A stretch of DNA of 6,499 nucleotides from an uncultured Thermomicrobiales bacterium (GCA_902806375.1 CADCWK010000147.1:1-6499); one strand, 5' to 3'. Counted from the stretch's first letter, positions 1-5,716 are shown. Numbers and translations: made by a program. The notes: generated by a model from the sequence alone, not told the origin.

Positions 1-312
1 CTCCCGACCGCGACGAGCGAGCCCCCGACCGCGGTTCCCCCGACGGCAACCGCCGTCCCGCCGACGGCTACGGCCGTACCGCCGACTTCTACGGTCGTTC
101 CGCCGACGGCTACGGCGACCAGGGTTCTGCCGACTGCGACCGCCGTCCCGCCGACGGCTACGGCGACGGCCGTTCCTCCAACCGCGACGGCTGTGCCGCC
201 AACCGCGACGGCTGTGCCGCCAACCGCGACGGCTGTGCCGCCGACGGCTACTGTCGCGCCACCGACGGCTACCGTCGCGCCACCGACGGCTACCGTCGCG
301 CCACCGACAGCG
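1..312 (+). repeat. Heptad-coding tandem repeat (about 21-bp units)
   Basis: This stretch codes for PPTATAV/PPTATVA heptads. Two runs are nearly exact 21-bp DNA repeats: gctgtgccgccaaccgcgac-type units around 191-250 and gcgccaccgacggctaccgt-type units around 260-310. Units to the left have diverged at synonymous positions and one is interrupted (TRVLPT around 120-135), suggesting older copies there and recent duplication between 190 and 310. It lies wholly inside the stalk-coding part of the first gene. Confidence 0.85.
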
Positions 313-1536
313 GAACCAGAGGCCGTGACTGCGGGTTTCCCGTCGGACGACCCGTCGGACGCCTCGGTCCCGTCTCCTGAGCCGACAGCGACTTCCGCTC
401 CGACGGCCGAGCCGACAGCGACTTCTGCTCCGACGGCGACGACCGAGCCGACGGCAACTTCTGCTCCGACTACCGCTCCGACGGCGACGACCGAGCCGAC
501 CGCCACGGTTGAGCCGACGGCAACCACTGCGCCGACGGCGGCGCCGACCGCCACGGTTGAGCCGACGGCAACCACTGCGCCGACGGCCGAGCCGACAGCC
601 ACGGCCGAGCCGACGGAGACGAGCGCGCCGTCGGCTTTCCCGGAACCGGCGATCGAGCCGCAGCCACCGACCGTGGCTGACGAGGGCATGCCCGCCCAGG
701 CGTTCACCGCCGGGTCGGTCCGGTACACCGTCGAGTCGGTCGCGGTCGGACCGACAATCCCGGAGATCAACCAGCCGTCATCCCCGTTCGGCGGCGACTG
801 GCTGGCCGTGATCGTCACCGCCGAGAACTGGGGCGAGGGTGACGCGACGATCGACATGACCCAGTTCACGGCCTCTGTCGGCGTCGATGGTGAGACCCGC
901 CGCCTGGACAGCTTCAGCGAGACGATCTCGATCCAGCTCGGGTTCCCGGAGGTCGTCGGCGCCACCGGGGAGGTCGTTCTCGGGCCCGACCAGAGCATCC
1001 GGCTCGGCCTGCTCTTCCTGACCGCCGAGGACGCGTCGGGCTTCGTCCTCAACGCGGGGACGACCTCGATCGACCTCTCGGACGCGATCGAGACGTCCCC
1101 GCCGATGGATGCGCTCGACGAGGCGCCCTCCGCGCCGGACCTGGTCGAGGCGACCGTGGTGGGCGTGATCGACCCGGTCACGATCGAGGTCGAGATCGAC
1201 GGCGAGGTGGTCCCCGTCCGCTACACCGGGACGAGCGCGCCGGAGCGTGACGACTGTTCCTTCGACCAGGCGCTCGACGCCAACCGTGACCTGATCACCG
1301 GGCAGACGGTCTTCCTGGAGCGCCAGAACACCAACGCCGCCGCCGACGGCGCCTGGCTGCGCGACGTCTGGATCGAGAGCGAGGACGGTGCGCTCGAACT
1401 GGTCTCGGGTGTCCTCGTCGCCGCTGGGGCGGTCGACGTGGCCATCGAGGAGCCGGACAGCCGCTACGCTGGCTACCTGACGAGCCTCGCGGCGATCGCC
1501 GAGGAGGACGGCGTCGGGATCTGGGCCGGCTGCTGA
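1..1536 (+). CDS. Exported stalk protein with DUF4352-like and degenerate nuclease-like (TNase) domains, 5'-partial
   Basis: The reading frame is open from base 1 with no start codon context, so the N-terminus (presumably an export signal) lies upstream; 511 residues are visible. Residues 1-229 are a Pro/Thr/Ala repeat stalk of PPTATAV heptads, then an acidic break (about 105-127), then EPTATSAPTA-type decads. Such stalks usually hold domains away from the cell envelope. Residues about 232-363 look like a DUF4352/MPT63-type immunoglobulin-like sandwich (VRYTVESV, WLAVIVTAENWG, a run ending IRLGLLF). Residues about 382-511 resemble a staphylococcal-nuclease domain: ATVVGVIDPVTIEV, VRYTGTSAPE, a final GIWAGC. 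Against S. aureus nuclease, Arg35 (here R407) and Glu43 (E415) remain, but Asp21, Asp40 and Arg87 appear to be V393, S412 and A451. Nuclease activity is therefore doubtful. The only two cysteines, C419 and the last residue C511, could form a disulfide. Domain calls come from recalled family patterns, not a search. The GTG at 193 lies inside the repeats and is not the start. Confidence 0.85.
   Translation, partial: LPTATSEPPTAVPPTATAVPPTATAVPPTSTVVPPTATATRVLPTATAVPPTATATAVPPTATAVPPTATAVPPTATAVPPTATVAPPTATVAPPTATVAPPTAEPEAVTAGFPSDDPSDASVPSPEPTATSAPTAEPTATSAPTATTEPTATSAPTTAPTATTEPTATVEPTATTAPTAAPTATVEPTATTAPTAEPTATAEPTETSAPSAFPEPAIEPQPPTVADEGMPAQAFTAGSVRYTVESVAVGPTIPEINQPSSPFGGDWLAVIVTAENWGEGDATIDMTQFTASVGVDGETRRLDSFSETISIQLGFPEVVGATGEVVLGPDQSIRLGLLFLTAEDASGFVLNAGTTSIDLSDAIETSPPMDALDEAPSAPDLVEATVVGVIDPVTIEVEIDGEVVPVRYTGTSAPERDDCSFDQALDANRDLITGQTVFLERQNTNAAADGAWLRDVWIESEDGALELVSGVLVAAGAVDVAIEEPDSRYAGYLTSLAAIAEEDGVGIWAGC
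382..639 (+). repeat. Decad-coding Pro/Thr repeat with a 48-bp tandem duplication
   Basis: The second half of the stalk codes for EPTATSAPTA, EPTATTAPTA and EPTATVEPTA decads. The clearest DNA-level repeat is a 48-bp period: bases 495-539 and 543-587 are identical over 45 bases. Shorter imperfect copies (gagccgacagcgacttc at about 379-395 and 409-425) lie to the left. The period differs from the 21-bp units upstream, so the two halves of the stalk probably grew by separate duplication events. Confidence 0.85.
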
Positions 1537-1564
1537 CCGCGCCGGCAATCGGCTCCAACGCGGT

Positions 1565-1600
1565 GAGACGGGGTGGGAACGCAGGTTCCCGCCCCGTTTC
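1565..1600 (+). terminator. Hairpin terminator after the stalk protein gene
   Basis: A stem pairs 1565-1580 (gagacggggtgggaac) with 1585-1600 (gttcccgccccgtttc), 16 pairs with two G-U, closing a GCAG loop. It starts 28 bases after the TGA. Only a three-T run is present, and it lies within the stem's 3' side, so this is a terminator with a weak U-tract. Confidence 0.7.
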
Positions 1601-1636
1601 CGTCTGCGCTCTCTATCCATCGTGGGGCGGGCTGCC

Positions 1637-1642
1637 TACAAT
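1637..1642 (+). promoter_or_regulatory. Possible -10 box for the arginase-fold gene
   Basis: TACAAT stands out in very GC-rich sequence, after the upstream terminator and 76 bases before the ATG at 1719. No convincing -35 box lies 16-18 bases upstream. The context cctacaatc resembles the cctataatc found ahead of the gene at 2768. This is a tentative call. Confidence 0.35.
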
Positions 1643-1718
1643 CCCCGACGACGCCCCCGAGACGTCGTCGCGGGCCGGAGCGATGGTGCGCCGGCCGGAG
1701 CCCGGAGATCCCTGTCCC

Positions 1719-2627
1719 ATGCGAATCACGATGATCATCCCGCCCGCCTTCTCGTCCGGTCGCCCGGCCGACCAGCGGACCAGCGGCCTCGGCACGACCG
1801 GAGACGCCTACCTGGCCGACGGCCTGCCCGGTCGCCTCGGCGCCCTCGCCGACGTCGAGGTCCAGGACATCCAGGCGGCCGTCGCCGATGCGCCGAGCGA
1901 GCCGATCCCGCGGCTGGAGGTGCTCAGCGCCGCCGTCTCCGGGGCGGTCGCCGGGGCGATCCGCTCGGACACCGCGCCGATGGTCACGGGCGGGTCATGC
2001 GTGTCACTGCCCGGCGTGCTCGGCGGGATGCGGCAGGGCTACGGGCCGGAGGCCCGGATCGGGCTGGTCTGGTTCGATGCCCACGGCGACTTCAACACCC
2101 CGACGACCAGCCTGACCCAGATGCTGGGCGGTATGCCGGTCGCCGTCAGCGCCGGGCTCTGCTACCCGACCTGGCGGGTGGCGTCCGGTCTGGACGCTCC
2201 GATCCCGACCGACCGGATCATCATGGTGGACGTCCGGAACCTGGACCCGGCCGAGCGGACGCTGGTCGAGGCCACCGACATCCGCGTCGTGGACGTCCCG
2301 GACCGGACGGCGGCGACGTCCCCGTTCGCCGAGGCGGTCGCCGCGCTGGCCGCCGAGGTCGACCATCTCTACCTCCACATCGACGCCGATGTCCTCGACG
2401 CGCGGTACCAGCCCAACCACCCGACGGTCGAGCCGGACGGCCCCAGCCTGGAGGATGTCAACGCGGCGATGGACCTCGTCCTCGCGACCGGCAAGGTGCG
2501 GGCGTTCGGCGTCGTCTCCGTCAACGCCGAGGGCCCCGACGGGCCGACCTCGCTGGCGAGCGGGATGGCGATGATCGAATCGGCGGTCGGGACCTGGAGC
2601 CGTCGCGAGCCCGTCGCCGCCGGGTGA
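1719..2627 (+). CDS. Arginase-fold (ureohydrolase superfamily) protein, atypical active site
   Basis: The protein has 302 residues, the normal length for the arginase/agmatinase/formiminoglutamase superfamily of binuclear-manganese hydrolases. The metal motifs DAHGD (D120, H122, D124) and HIDADVLD (D222, D224) are intact, and N126 matches the arginase Asn that binds the amino-acid carboxylate. Three diagnostic positions differ. The first metal-ligand His of GGDH is C94 in GGSC. The catalytic His of NLHGQP is G137 in MLGGMP. The substrate-gripping Glu of GLDIMEV appears to be N269, with E271 nearby. The substrate is therefore unlikely to be plain arginine, and the protein belongs with GGxC/LGGMP-type arginase-family proteins whose role I do not know. 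It has no signal peptide and is probably cytoplasmic. ATG 1719 is chosen because GGAG (1704-1707) lies 11 bases upstream and the family begins with such a beta-strand (MRITMIIPPAF). In-frame codons further upstream (ATG 1683 and earlier) add no conserved sequence and run back towards the terminator. Confidence 0.85.
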   Translation: MRITMIIPPAFSSGRPADQRTSGLGTTGDAYLADGLPGRLGALADVEVQDIQAAVADAPSEPIPRLEVLSAAVSGAVAGAIRSDTAPMVTGGSCVSLPGVLGGMRQGYGPEARIGLVWFDAHGDFNTPTTSLTQMLGGMPVAVSAGLCYPTWRVASGLDAPIPTDRIIMVDVRNLDPAERTLVEATDIRVVDVPDRTAATSPFAEAVAALAAEVDHLYLHIDADVLDARYQPNHPTVEPDGPSLEDVNAAMDLVLATGKVRAFGVVSVNAEGPDGPTSLASGMAMIESAVGTWSRREPVAAG

Positions 2628-2632
2628 TCGGG

Positions 2633-2670
2633 CGGACCCGGCCAGCCGCCCTCCGGCCTGGTCGGGTCCG
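2633..2670 (+). terminator. Hairpin terminator after the arginase-fold gene
   Basis: A 13-bp stem pairs 2633-2645 (cggacccggccag) with 2658-2670 (ctggtcgggtccg), with one G-U pair and a 12-base loop. It begins five bases after the TGA. There is no T-run, as with the other hairpins in this window, so termination is inferred from position and stem strength. Confidence 0.65.
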
Positions 2671-2700
2671 ACTCAGGCGACCGGTGGACACGGTCCGCCC

Positions 2701-2706
2701 TATAAT
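2701..2706 (+). promoter_or_regulatory. Consensus -10 box (TATAAT) for the small gene and possibly rnc
   Basis: A perfect TATAAT lies in GC-rich sequence between a terminator hairpin and the GTG start at 2768. Transcription would begin near 2713, giving a leader of about 55 bases. The only -35-like hexamer nearby, TGGACA at 2685-2690, is just 10 bases away, so the -35 contact is unclear. Confidence 0.55.
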
Positions 2707-2767
2707 CGCGGCATCCGGGGTGGCTGGCAGGCGGGGTGCCCTGACCGGCATGGGCAGGAGGGTGTGC

Positions 2768-3214
2768 GTGGCGGACGACCTGCGGACGTTGCTGAAGTAC
2801 ATCGTGGAGCATTATGTCGTGCCGGAGGAACAGCGGGCGATCGAGCTCGACGCCGCCCCCAGCGACGGCGGCGCGATGATCGAGGGCGACAAGCGCTCGG
2901 CCTCCCGCCGGGAGACGGAACGGGCCGACGAGCTGGCTGGTCCCTTCGCCGACGGGCTGGCGATCGCCCACCACCGGGCGACGATGGGCGGCAAGACGCT
3001 GCCGCTCGATGACCGGAAGCCGGACGAGGACGCGATGGCGAGCGCGCTGATCCACTTCCTCGTCAGCAACGACCTGGCGACCTCACGGACTGAGGAGACC
3101 ATCCCCCAGCACTACACCTATCATGTGGCCGTCCGCTGGGACCGGCTCGAGGCCATCTCCAGTGAGGCTGGCATCGACCTGGCCCGCGCGCTCGCCCGGC
3201 ACCACCCTGCCTAG
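2768..3214 (+). CDS. Small conserved-looking protein of unknown function
   Basis: I do not recognise this 148-residue protein. It starts ADDLRTLLKYIVEHYVVPEEQ after the initiator, is acidic to neutral, and has no signal peptide or membrane segment. A polar middle (EGDKRSASRRETERADEL, about residues 37-57) may be flexible. The C-terminal half contains MASALIHFLVSNDLATS and a QHYTYHVAVRWDRLEAI stretch that reads like alternating strand and helix. The GTG start is well supported: AGGAGG at 2756-2761 sits six bases upstream. An in-frame ATG at 2750 would put that ribosome binding site inside the gene. The stop is 64 bases before the rnc start with no hairpin terminator between, so it may be co-transcribed with rnc. 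G/C-rich third positions support coding. The same frame stays open far upstream (to about 1622), but that part is a shadow of the arginase-fold gene. Confidence 0.75.
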   Translation: MADDLRTLLKYIVEHYVVPEEQRAIELDAAPSDGGAMIEGDKRSASRRETERADELAGPFADGLAIAHHRATMGGKTLPLDDRKPDEDAMASALIHFLVSNDLATSRTEETIPQHYTYHVAVRWDRLEAISSEAGIDLARALARHHPA

Positions 3215-3220
3215 CCGGCT

Positions 3221-3244
3221 CCCTCCCCTCCCCCGCTCCTCCCC
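3221..3244 (-). other. G-quadruplex-type motif on the - strand, between gene 3 and rnc
   Basis: The + strand is almost pure pyrimidine: runs of 3, 4, 5 and 4 C separated by T, T and GCTCCT. The complement therefore reads four G-runs with loops of 6, 1 and 1, which fits the usual G3+N1-7 pattern. It fills most of the 64-base gap before the rnc start. On the transcript it is C-rich, so any quadruplex would form in template-strand DNA. Confidence 0.6.
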
Positions 3245-3278
3245 ACCGTGGACACCGCATCCCTGATCCGAGGCCCCT

Positions 3279-4388
3279 GTGACCCAGCCGACCGACCATA
3301 CCGATCCCGACGACCGCGCCGACCGGCCGGACCCGACCCTGCGGCCGCGCGTCCGGTCCCGGCGGCGCGACGTGTCCCGGCTACGCTCGACGACGCGGCC
3401 ACCGGGGCAGCCGCCAGCGGGGCTCACGCGTGGAGATACCGGGCACCCGTCCGGGACACCCGTTCCGTCGGCACCGGTCGCGTCCCCGCCTCCGGCCACG
3501 CCCAGCCGGGCGTCGGCGCGCCGGGCTCGCCGGTCGCCGCGGAGCGATGCGGACGACGGGCCGGTCACCCTGGACCCGACCGAGCAGCGGGCACCCGCCT
3601 TCGCCGACCACGCCGATCTCCACTTCGACGACATCGAGCCGCTGCGACTGGCGCTCACCCATCGCTCGATCCTGCATGACTGGACGGCGGCGGGGCTGGG
3701 CGCGATCCATCTCGGCCGGCCGCTGCAGTCCAATGAGCGGCTCGAGTTCCTGGGCGACGCCATGCTCGGGGCGATCGTCGCCGAGGAGCTCTACCTCCGC
3801 TTCCCGGACGCCGACGAGGGGTCGCTGACCTCCGATCGCGTCGCGCTGGTCCGGTCCGAGACACTGGTGCGGTGGGCGCGGTCGCTGGATCTGGGCGCGT
3901 ATCTGGTCCTCGGCAACGGCGAGCGGATCTCGGACAGCCCGCGGGACCGGATCCTGGCAGGGGCGTTCGAAGCGCTGGTCGGCGCGATCACGATCGACCA
4001 GGGGCTGGAGGCGGCCCGGGGGTTCGTCGGCCGTTTCCTCGATGAGGACGCCGATGCCGTCGATGGCCAGCGCCGGACGGAGGCTAACCCCAAAGGACAT
4101 CTCCAGGAACTGCTCCAGGATCGCTACGGCACCCAGCCGACCTACGAGACCATCGCCGAGGCCGGCCCGGACCACGACAAGGTCTTTACCGTCGAGGTCC
4201 GGCTCAAGGGGGAGCGGATCGGCGCTGGCACCGGCGTCAGCAAGCGGGCCGCCCAGCAGGACGCGGCCCGGGATGGCCTCCTGACCCTGGCCGCCCGGCA
4301 GGGCGAGCAGACCACTGGCCGGGAACCGTCCGTGACCGACCGCCGGCCCGTGGCCCTGGACGACACGCCGGAGCCGAGCCAGGGCTGA
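3279..4388 (+). CDS. rnc: Ribonuclease III with long disordered N-terminal extension
   Basis: RNase III cuts double-stranded RNA during rRNA maturation and mRNA decay as a cytoplasmic Mg-dependent dimer. The 369-residue protein contains LTHRS, the signature NERLEFLGDA (E156 and D160 match E. coli E41 and D45), the second metal motif ILAGAFEALVGA (E231 matches E117), and a dsRNA-binding domain at about 270-338 (NPKGHLQELLQ to SKRAAQQDAARDGLLTL). Position G228 is Asp114 in E. coli, one of four acidic metal ligands. An insert of about 15 residues separates LTHRS from the signature. The family is usually about 220-250 residues. Here about 115 residues rich in Arg, Pro, Thr, Ser and Asp precede the catalytic domain, and a polar tail of about 30 follows the dsRBD. 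The GTG start at 3279 has a weak CGAGG five bases upstream. The only alternative I see is an in-frame GTG at 3372, with no obvious ribosome site, so an extension remains either way. Third-position G/C stays high through most of the extension. Confidence 0.93.
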   Translation: MTQPTDHTDPDDRADRPDPTLRPRVRSRRRDVSRLRSTTRPPGQPPAGLTRGDTGHPSGTPVPSAPVASPPPATPSRASARRARRSPRSDADDGPVTLDPTEQRAPAFADHADLHFDDIEPLRLALTHRSILHDWTAAGLGAIHLGRPLQSNERLEFLGDAMLGAIVAEELYLRFPDADEGSLTSDRVALVRSETLVRWARSLDLGAYLVLGNGERISDSPRDRILAGAFEALVGAITIDQGLEAARGFVGRFLDEDADAVDGQRRTEANPKGHLQELLQDRYGTQPTYETIAEAGPDHDKVFTVEVRLKGERIGAGTGVSKRAAQQDAARDGLLTLAARQGEQTTGREPSVTDRRPVALDDTPEPSQG

Positions 4389-4399
4389 ACCGGCGATGT

Positions 4400-4417
4400 C
4401 CGGGGCGCCATGCCCGG
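4400..4417 (+). terminator. Small hairpin after rnc
   Basis: CCGGG (4400-4404) pairs with CCCGG (4413-4417) around gcgccatg, 12 bases after the rnc stop. The stem is short and no T-run follows directly. On its own it is a weak candidate. Confidence 0.3.
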
Positions 4418-4427
4418 TCGGCCAGGA

Positions 4428-4467
4428 CCCGTCCGTGCGATCCGACCGAACGGGCAGGTGGTTTTTT
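4428..4467 (+). terminator. Possible rnc terminator: imperfect stem and T6 run
   Basis: CCCGTCCG (4428-4435) pairs with CGAACGGG (4447-4454) apart from one C-A mismatch. Seven bases later comes TTTTTT (4462-4467), the longest T-run in the window. The gap between stem and T-run is longer than normal, so the T-run may instead belong to the prs promoter region. Confidence 0.35.
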
Positions 4468-4470
4468 CGG

Positions 4471-4481
4471 TAGGCTATGGT
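4471..4481 (+). promoter_or_regulatory. Possible -10 region for prs
   Basis: TAGGCT (4471-4476) and TATGGT (4476-4481) overlap just downstream of the T6 run and upstream of the prs leader. Either could act as a -10 box; no good -35 box is seen 17 bases upstream. Initiation here would give a leader of about 135 bases. Confidence 0.3.
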
Positions 4482-4520
4482 GGCGCGGACGGCAACGGGA
4501 TGGCACCGGGCGGCAGCGAT

Positions 4521-4542
4521 CGGGGTGGACAGCCCCACCCTG
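4521..4542 (+). other. Hairpin in the prs leader
   Basis: CGGGGTGG (4521-4528) pairs with CCACCCTG (4535-4542) around a six-base loop, one pair being G-U. It lies about 80 bases before the prs start and does not cover the ribosome binding site. I recognise no known riboswitch or protein-binding leader here. Confidence 0.35.
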
Positions 4543-4621
4543 TCGCCGCGTGACCACCTCCGACCGGCGCTCACCGACCACCTGCAAGCACCAGCGATCG
4601 TCGCCCGACGGAGGCCACCCC

Positions 4622-5623
4622 GTGAGCAAGCTCTACGATCAGCTCGTCGTGTTCGGCGGGAACACCAACCCCGCCCTGGTCGATGACATCTGCGCCCACA
4701 TCGGGATCCCCCGGGGCCGCGCCGAGGTCTTCAAGTTCAGCAACGACAACAGCTTCGTCCGGATCGGCGAGAGTGTCCGCGGCAACGACGCGTTCGTCGT
4801 CCAGACGCTGGCCGAGCCGGTCAACGACTCCGTGATGGAGTTGCTGATCATGGTCGACACGCTCCGCTCGTCGTCGGCCGGCCGGATCACCGCCGTGATC
4901 CCCTACTACGGCTATGGCCGGAGCGACAAGAAGGACCAGCCGCGCGTCCCGGTCACGGCCCGGCTGGTCGCCAAGCTGATCGAGACGGCCGGGGCCGACC
5001 GGGTCCTGACGCTCGACCTGCACGCGGGCCAGATCCAGGCCTTCTTCGACATCCCGGTCGACGAGATGACGGCGCTCTACCTGCTCTCCCACTACTTCGT
5101 CGAGAAGCGCCTGGTCGGCCCGGTGATCGTCTCGCCGGACCTCGGCAGTACCAAGCGCGGCCGGACCTTCGCCGAGGTGCTGGATGCTCCGCTGGCGATC
5201 ATCGAGAAGCGCCGGCTCGGCAACAGCGGGCACTCCGAGGTCGTCAACCTGATCGGCTCCGTCGCCGGCCACCCGGTGATCATCGTCGACGACGAGATCG
5301 ATACCGCGGGGTCGATCACGCAGGCCGCCGACGTCTGCCTGCGGAACGGGGCCTCGGAGGTCTATGCGGCCGCCGTCCACCCCGTCTTCTCCGGTCCGGC
5401 GATGACCCGGCTCCAGGCCAGCCCGATCCGCGAGGTCGTCGTCACGAACAGCATCGCCATCCCGGAGCACAAGCGGATCGACAAGGTGACGACGCTCTCC
5501 ATCGCGCCGCTGCTCGGGGAGGTGATCCAGCGGATCCACACCGGGACCAGCGTCTCGGCCGCCTACCGCGCCGCCGAGGCCCTCCAGACCCGCCTGCTGT
5601 TCGGCTCGGTTTCGGGGTCCTGA
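4622..5623 (+). CDS. prs: Ribose-phosphate pyrophosphokinase (PRPP synthetase)
   Basis: Prs moves pyrophosphate from ATP to ribose 5-phosphate, making the PRPP used for purines, pyrimidines, NAD, His and Trp; it is a cytoplasmic Mg-dependent oligomer. The 333-residue length fits (B. subtilis about 317), with a short C-terminal extension. Landmarks: ESVRG and PVNDSVMELLIMVD near the N-terminus; YYGYGRSDKKDQPRVP (R100 to R108); the family signature DLHAGQIQAFFDIPVD (132-147); EKRR with K196, R197, R198 at the catalytic loop; the PRPP-binding loop DDEIDTAGS (223-231); and FSGPA. Differences from human and E. coli enzymes are FSNDNS for FSD/NxE near the ATP site, GRSDKKD for ARQDKKD, and Ala140 for Gly in QIQGFF. 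The first two resemble Chloroflexota Prs proteins I recall and probably reflect lineage. GTG 4622 is the start because GGAGG (4610-4614) lies seven bases upstream and the protein then begins SKLYDQLVVFGGN, as the family does. The frame extends 5' to 4550 without homology. Confidence 0.96.
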   Translation: MSKLYDQLVVFGGNTNPALVDDICAHIGIPRGRAEVFKFSNDNSFVRIGESVRGNDAFVVQTLAEPVNDSVMELLIMVDTLRSSSAGRITAVIPYYGYGRSDKKDQPRVPVTARLVAKLIETAGADRVLTLDLHAGQIQAFFDIPVDEMTALYLLSHYFVEKRLVGPVIVSPDLGSTKRGRTFAEVLDAPLAIIEKRRLGNSGHSEVVNLIGSVAGHPVIIVDDEIDTAGSITQAADVCLRNGASEVYAAAVHPVFSGPAMTRLQASPIREVVVTNSIAIPEHKRIDKVTTLSIAPLLGEVIQRIHTGTSVSAAYRAAEALQTRLLFGSVSGS

Positions 5624-5672
5624 CGTCTCCACTGGTTCGAACAGACCTCCCTGTCCCCGGAACTCACGGTCA

Positions 5673-5716
5673 GACGCAGAGCGCCCGCGACCATCCGGCC
5701 GCGGGCGCTCTGCGTC
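5673..5716 (+). terminator. Perfect 17-bp hairpin after prs
   Basis: gacgcagagcgcccgcg (5673-5689) is exactly complementary to 5700-5716, with a 10-base loop. It starts 49 bases after the prs stop and is the strongest inverted repeat seen in the window. No T-run follows on either strand, so it may work by stem strength or as a transcript end protector. Being symmetrical, it could act in both directions. Confidence 0.75.

Noticed and set aside
1..639. CRISPR-like or satellite repeat array
   Set aside because: Units are contiguous without spacers, keep the reading frame and code for Pro/Thr stalks, so they are protein-coding repeats.
778..1620. - strand open frame opposite the first gene
   Set aside because: Arg/Asp-rich antisense shadow with no ribosome site or recognisable motif; the + frame holds the domain patterns.
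1622..2767. N-terminal extension of the gene at 2768 in the same frame
   Set aside because: The frame overlaps the arginase-fold gene, is Arg/Pro/Gly-rich, crosses a terminator hairpin and the TATAAT box, and AGGAGG at 2756 supports the GTG at 2768.
3248..3679. + strand frame overlapping the rnc N-terminal extension
   Set aside because: Arg/Pro/Ala-rich without motifs, and it runs into the RNase III domain in the wrong frame; I keep it only as a reason to test the rnc start.
3381..4574. - strand open frame opposite rnc (397 codons)
   Set aside because: Antisense shadow of rnc; it has no motifs and spans the rnc stop and following hairpins.
4389..4621. PRPP or purine riboswitch upstream of prs
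   Set aside because: I can find none of the conserved core sequences I know for these classes; only simple hairpins are visible.
4477..4686. Possible small leader gene before prs
   Set aside because: No ribosome site, Arg-rich composition, and it overlaps the start of prs in another frame.
4571..5632. Long open frame on the - strand opposite prs (353 codons)
   Set aside because: It is the antisense shadow of prs caused by G/C-rich third positions; its translation is Asp/Arg/Val-rich with no motifs, while prs is unmistakable.
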